NCBI RefSeq assembly: GCF_039602135.1
Contig: NZ_CP125942.1
Location: 992,001-1,056,000, forward strand
Direction: 5' to 3'
Origin: Glutamicibacter sp. B1
Lineage (GTDB): Bacteria > Actinomycetota > Actinomycetes > Actinomycetales > Micrococcaceae
DNA: 64,000 bases
Shown here piece after piece: positions 62,617-64,000 of the stretch (within the stretch, counting starts at the first letter, position 1; every line of letters begins with the position of its first letter). The translations under genes were made by a program, and so were the position numbers. A model generated the notes under the pieces. That model was not told the DNA's origin, searched no databases, and saw nothing but the letters and a program-made list of their open reading frames with translations.

Positions 62617-64000
62617 TTACTGACGTTGAGTTTCAGCTACCGCCAGTGGCGTAGTTTGTGATTCTCGCACATCGGTGGTTCCGCCCAGCGACTTGAGGGT
62701 CACTTCGTGCCCCCCTGGGGTCAGGAAGGCATTGGAGCTCAAAGACACTTCTCCGTCTTGTGCGAAGACCTCAACAGATGTCGTATCCACAACAATGTCT
62801 AAGGTAAGCTGCCCATCGTGCACCGGAAGCTGCTCGCTACGAATCTCGCGGTAGAGATCGGGCATGGAGCCTGCGATCTTGTCCTCACCTCGGTTTAGGA
62901 ACAGTTTCTGCTCATTGAAGTTGTAGCCAACGGTGACTTTAGCTCCGTGGGCATCATTGAGTTCAACGAGAGTTTCTTCGCTGGGAGCGTTTTTATCTTG
63001 GCTCAGATCGATATGTAGTCGATAAGCATCGGAAGTTGCCTTGCCTAGCGAAGCGCTTTGATCTGCGGTCACAGACTGCGGGTCCGAGGTTTCTGGTTGG
63101 CCTTCGAGTTCGTTGAGGGCAGGGATTGGTTCCGAGAACAATTGAGCCTGTCCATCGACGTCGCGCAGCGAAAGCTGGCGTACCGTGGACATCGTTCCAC
63201 CAGACCAATCGCTCATTGGCAGTTCGCCTGCGTAGGCCCAGTTATTCATCCAGCCCATGGCGTAGCGATGTGCCAATTGGTCTTGCGCATGGGGGTCATC
63301 CCAGGTGACTGCTGCATAGAAGTCGGAACCAGCATCGAGCCAACGCGGATCATTCTGGTCAGCAGAGAAGTTCTTGCCGTCGAAAGAACCGGTCCAATAG
63401 GTGTATCCGGTGGTGCGTCCTGACTCAGCTCCGTTGGCACTGACTCCCAGTACCCACGTGGTTCGTTCAGGATCTCCGTCTACGGACATCTGGAACAGAT
63501 CGGGGCATTCGACAATTCCAAGACCGGTGGTTTCAAAACCTGATTGGTAGTTCCAAGACTTTAGATCGCTAGACGTGTAGAACCCGACTTTGCTTCCTTC
63601 GGCCAGGAGCATGAGCCACTGATTGCGTTCCTTGTCCCATACGATCTTCGGATCTCGCCAAGCTTCGACACCTGGGTTGTCCATGACCGGGTTGCCTTCG
63701 TAGGAAGTAAAAGAGTAACCGCCGTCTGTTGAGTAGAACAGGGACTGACGCTGCACACCATCAACCTGTTGGGTTACCAAAGAGACGACCGCATTTTTGC
63801 CAAAACCGGCAGTGTTCTCGGTGTCGACTACGGCACTGCCAGTCCAGATGTCACCGAGACCGTTTTTGTACTTCTCGATAGCAACGCCTTCATCCTTCCA
63901 ATGAATGAAGTCAGTTGACGTTGCGTGATACCACTCAGTGCCGTTACCTTCCGGGTAATCAGCGTTGTAAAGGTAGTAAAAATGCCACACGCCATCAAGG
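62617..64000 (-). CDS. GH32 fructan hydrolase (levanase/inulinase-like), 5' part outside window
   Basis: At least 461 residues, N-terminus missing (the WMNDPNG nucleophile block lies upstream of the window). Visible GH32 landmarks: WRDPKIVWD (RDP motif) and GIVECPDLFQM (EC motif with the acid/base Glu), YRYAMGWMNNWAYA, WSGGTMSTVRQLSL and the C-terminal beta-sandwich domain. It hydrolyses levan, inulin or sucrose, probably secreted. The frame is open to the window edge. Confidence 0.94.
   Translation of the reverse strand, partial: LDGVWHFYYLYNADYPEGNGTEWYHATSTDFIHWKDEGVAIEKYKNGLGDIWTGSAVVDTENTAGFGKNAVVSLVTQQVDGVQRQSLFYSTDGGYSFTSYEGNPVMDNPGVEAWRDPKIVWDKERNQWLMLLAEGSKVGFYTSSDLKSWNYQSGFETTGLGIVECPDLFQMSVDGDPERTTWVLGVSANGAESGRTTGYTYWTGSFDGKNFSADQNDPRWLDAGSDFYAAVTWDDPHAQDQLAHRYAMGWMNNWAYAGELPMSDWSGGTMSTVRQLSLRDVDGQAQLFSEPIPALNELEGQPETSDPQSVTADQSASLGKATSDAYRLHIDLSQDKNAPSEETLVELNDAHGAKVTVGYNFNEQKLFLNRGEDKIAGSMPDLYREIRSEQLPVHDGQLTLDIVVDTTSVEVFAQDGEVSLSSNAFLTPGGHEVTLKSLGGTTDVRESQTTPLAVAETQRQ

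Overview
The window looks like chromosomal DNA of a mid-GC actinobacterium of the Micrococcaceae (Arthrobacter/Glutamicibacter-like). The clues are the actinobacterial housekeeping order rseP-ispG-GNAT / proS / rimP-nusA-ylxR-infB-rbfA / truB-ribF-rpsO, many GTG and TTG starts, a DUF4439 gene upstream of rimP, an IF2 with a very long Gly/Pro/Ala-rich N-terminus, a fused OleBC protein and a SigK/RskA/fasciclin locus. The genus is inferred from gene content. No rRNA, tRNA, CRISPR, insertion sequence or prophage was seen.

Layout. 1-4800: truncated rseP, YciI-like protein, arfB, FMN reductase, ispG, GNAT. 4889-8705: siderophore uptake locus with a lipoprotein divergent from two FecCD permeases and a SIP-domain reductase, and a DtxR/IdeR-like box between them. 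8858-11171: three tandem related lipoproteins. 11291-14383: GAF regulator and flavin monooxygenase. 14636-25120: proS, TauE-type exporter, an unrecognised gene, DUF4439 gene, then rimP-nusA-ylxR-infB-rbfA. 25208-31160: accessory block between rbfA and truB (MarR with a MDMPI-like gene, DUF1905), then a visibly GC-richer segment holding a membrane molybdenum oxidoreductase, rskA, sigK and a fasciclin lipoprotein. 31161-35129: truB, two membrane proteins, ribF, methyltransferase, rpsO. 35196-37556: MFS-ChrB pair and DUF2127. 37996-42084: sulfonate-type ABC transporter with an FMN monooxygenase. 42209-43900: DJ-1/PfpI protein and DUF4282. 43979-49982: tctCBA-uspA divergent from a CitA/CitB-type two-component system. 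50140-53654: Nramp-like protein, DapA-like aldolase and a LacI regulator. 53693-59296: pheA and the long-chain olefin operon oleA-oleBC-oleD. 59297-61274: gene-poor, partly AT-rich stretch with a 34-residue membrane ORF divergent from a secreted protein. 61578-64000: LacI regulator and the C-terminal part of a GH32 fructan hydrolase.

The strongest observations beyond routine annotation are these. (1) Two 28-bp matches (CCAATC, 16-nt spacer, CCGAAW) stand upstream of both the fasciclin and the molybdenum oxidoreductase genes and are probably promoters of the linked SigK. (2) The Nramp-family protein lacks the canonical DPGN and MPH metal-site motifs and sits with an aldolase and a LacI regulator. 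(3) A secreted protein with a carrier-like N-terminal part and a glycine-zipper C-terminus has a tiny divergent membrane ORF beside it. (4) A long inverted repeat lies between nusA and ylxR, and structured leaders precede rpsO and proS. (5) Three lipoproteins form a tandem family. All functional statements rest on motif recognition by eye; no database search was possible.
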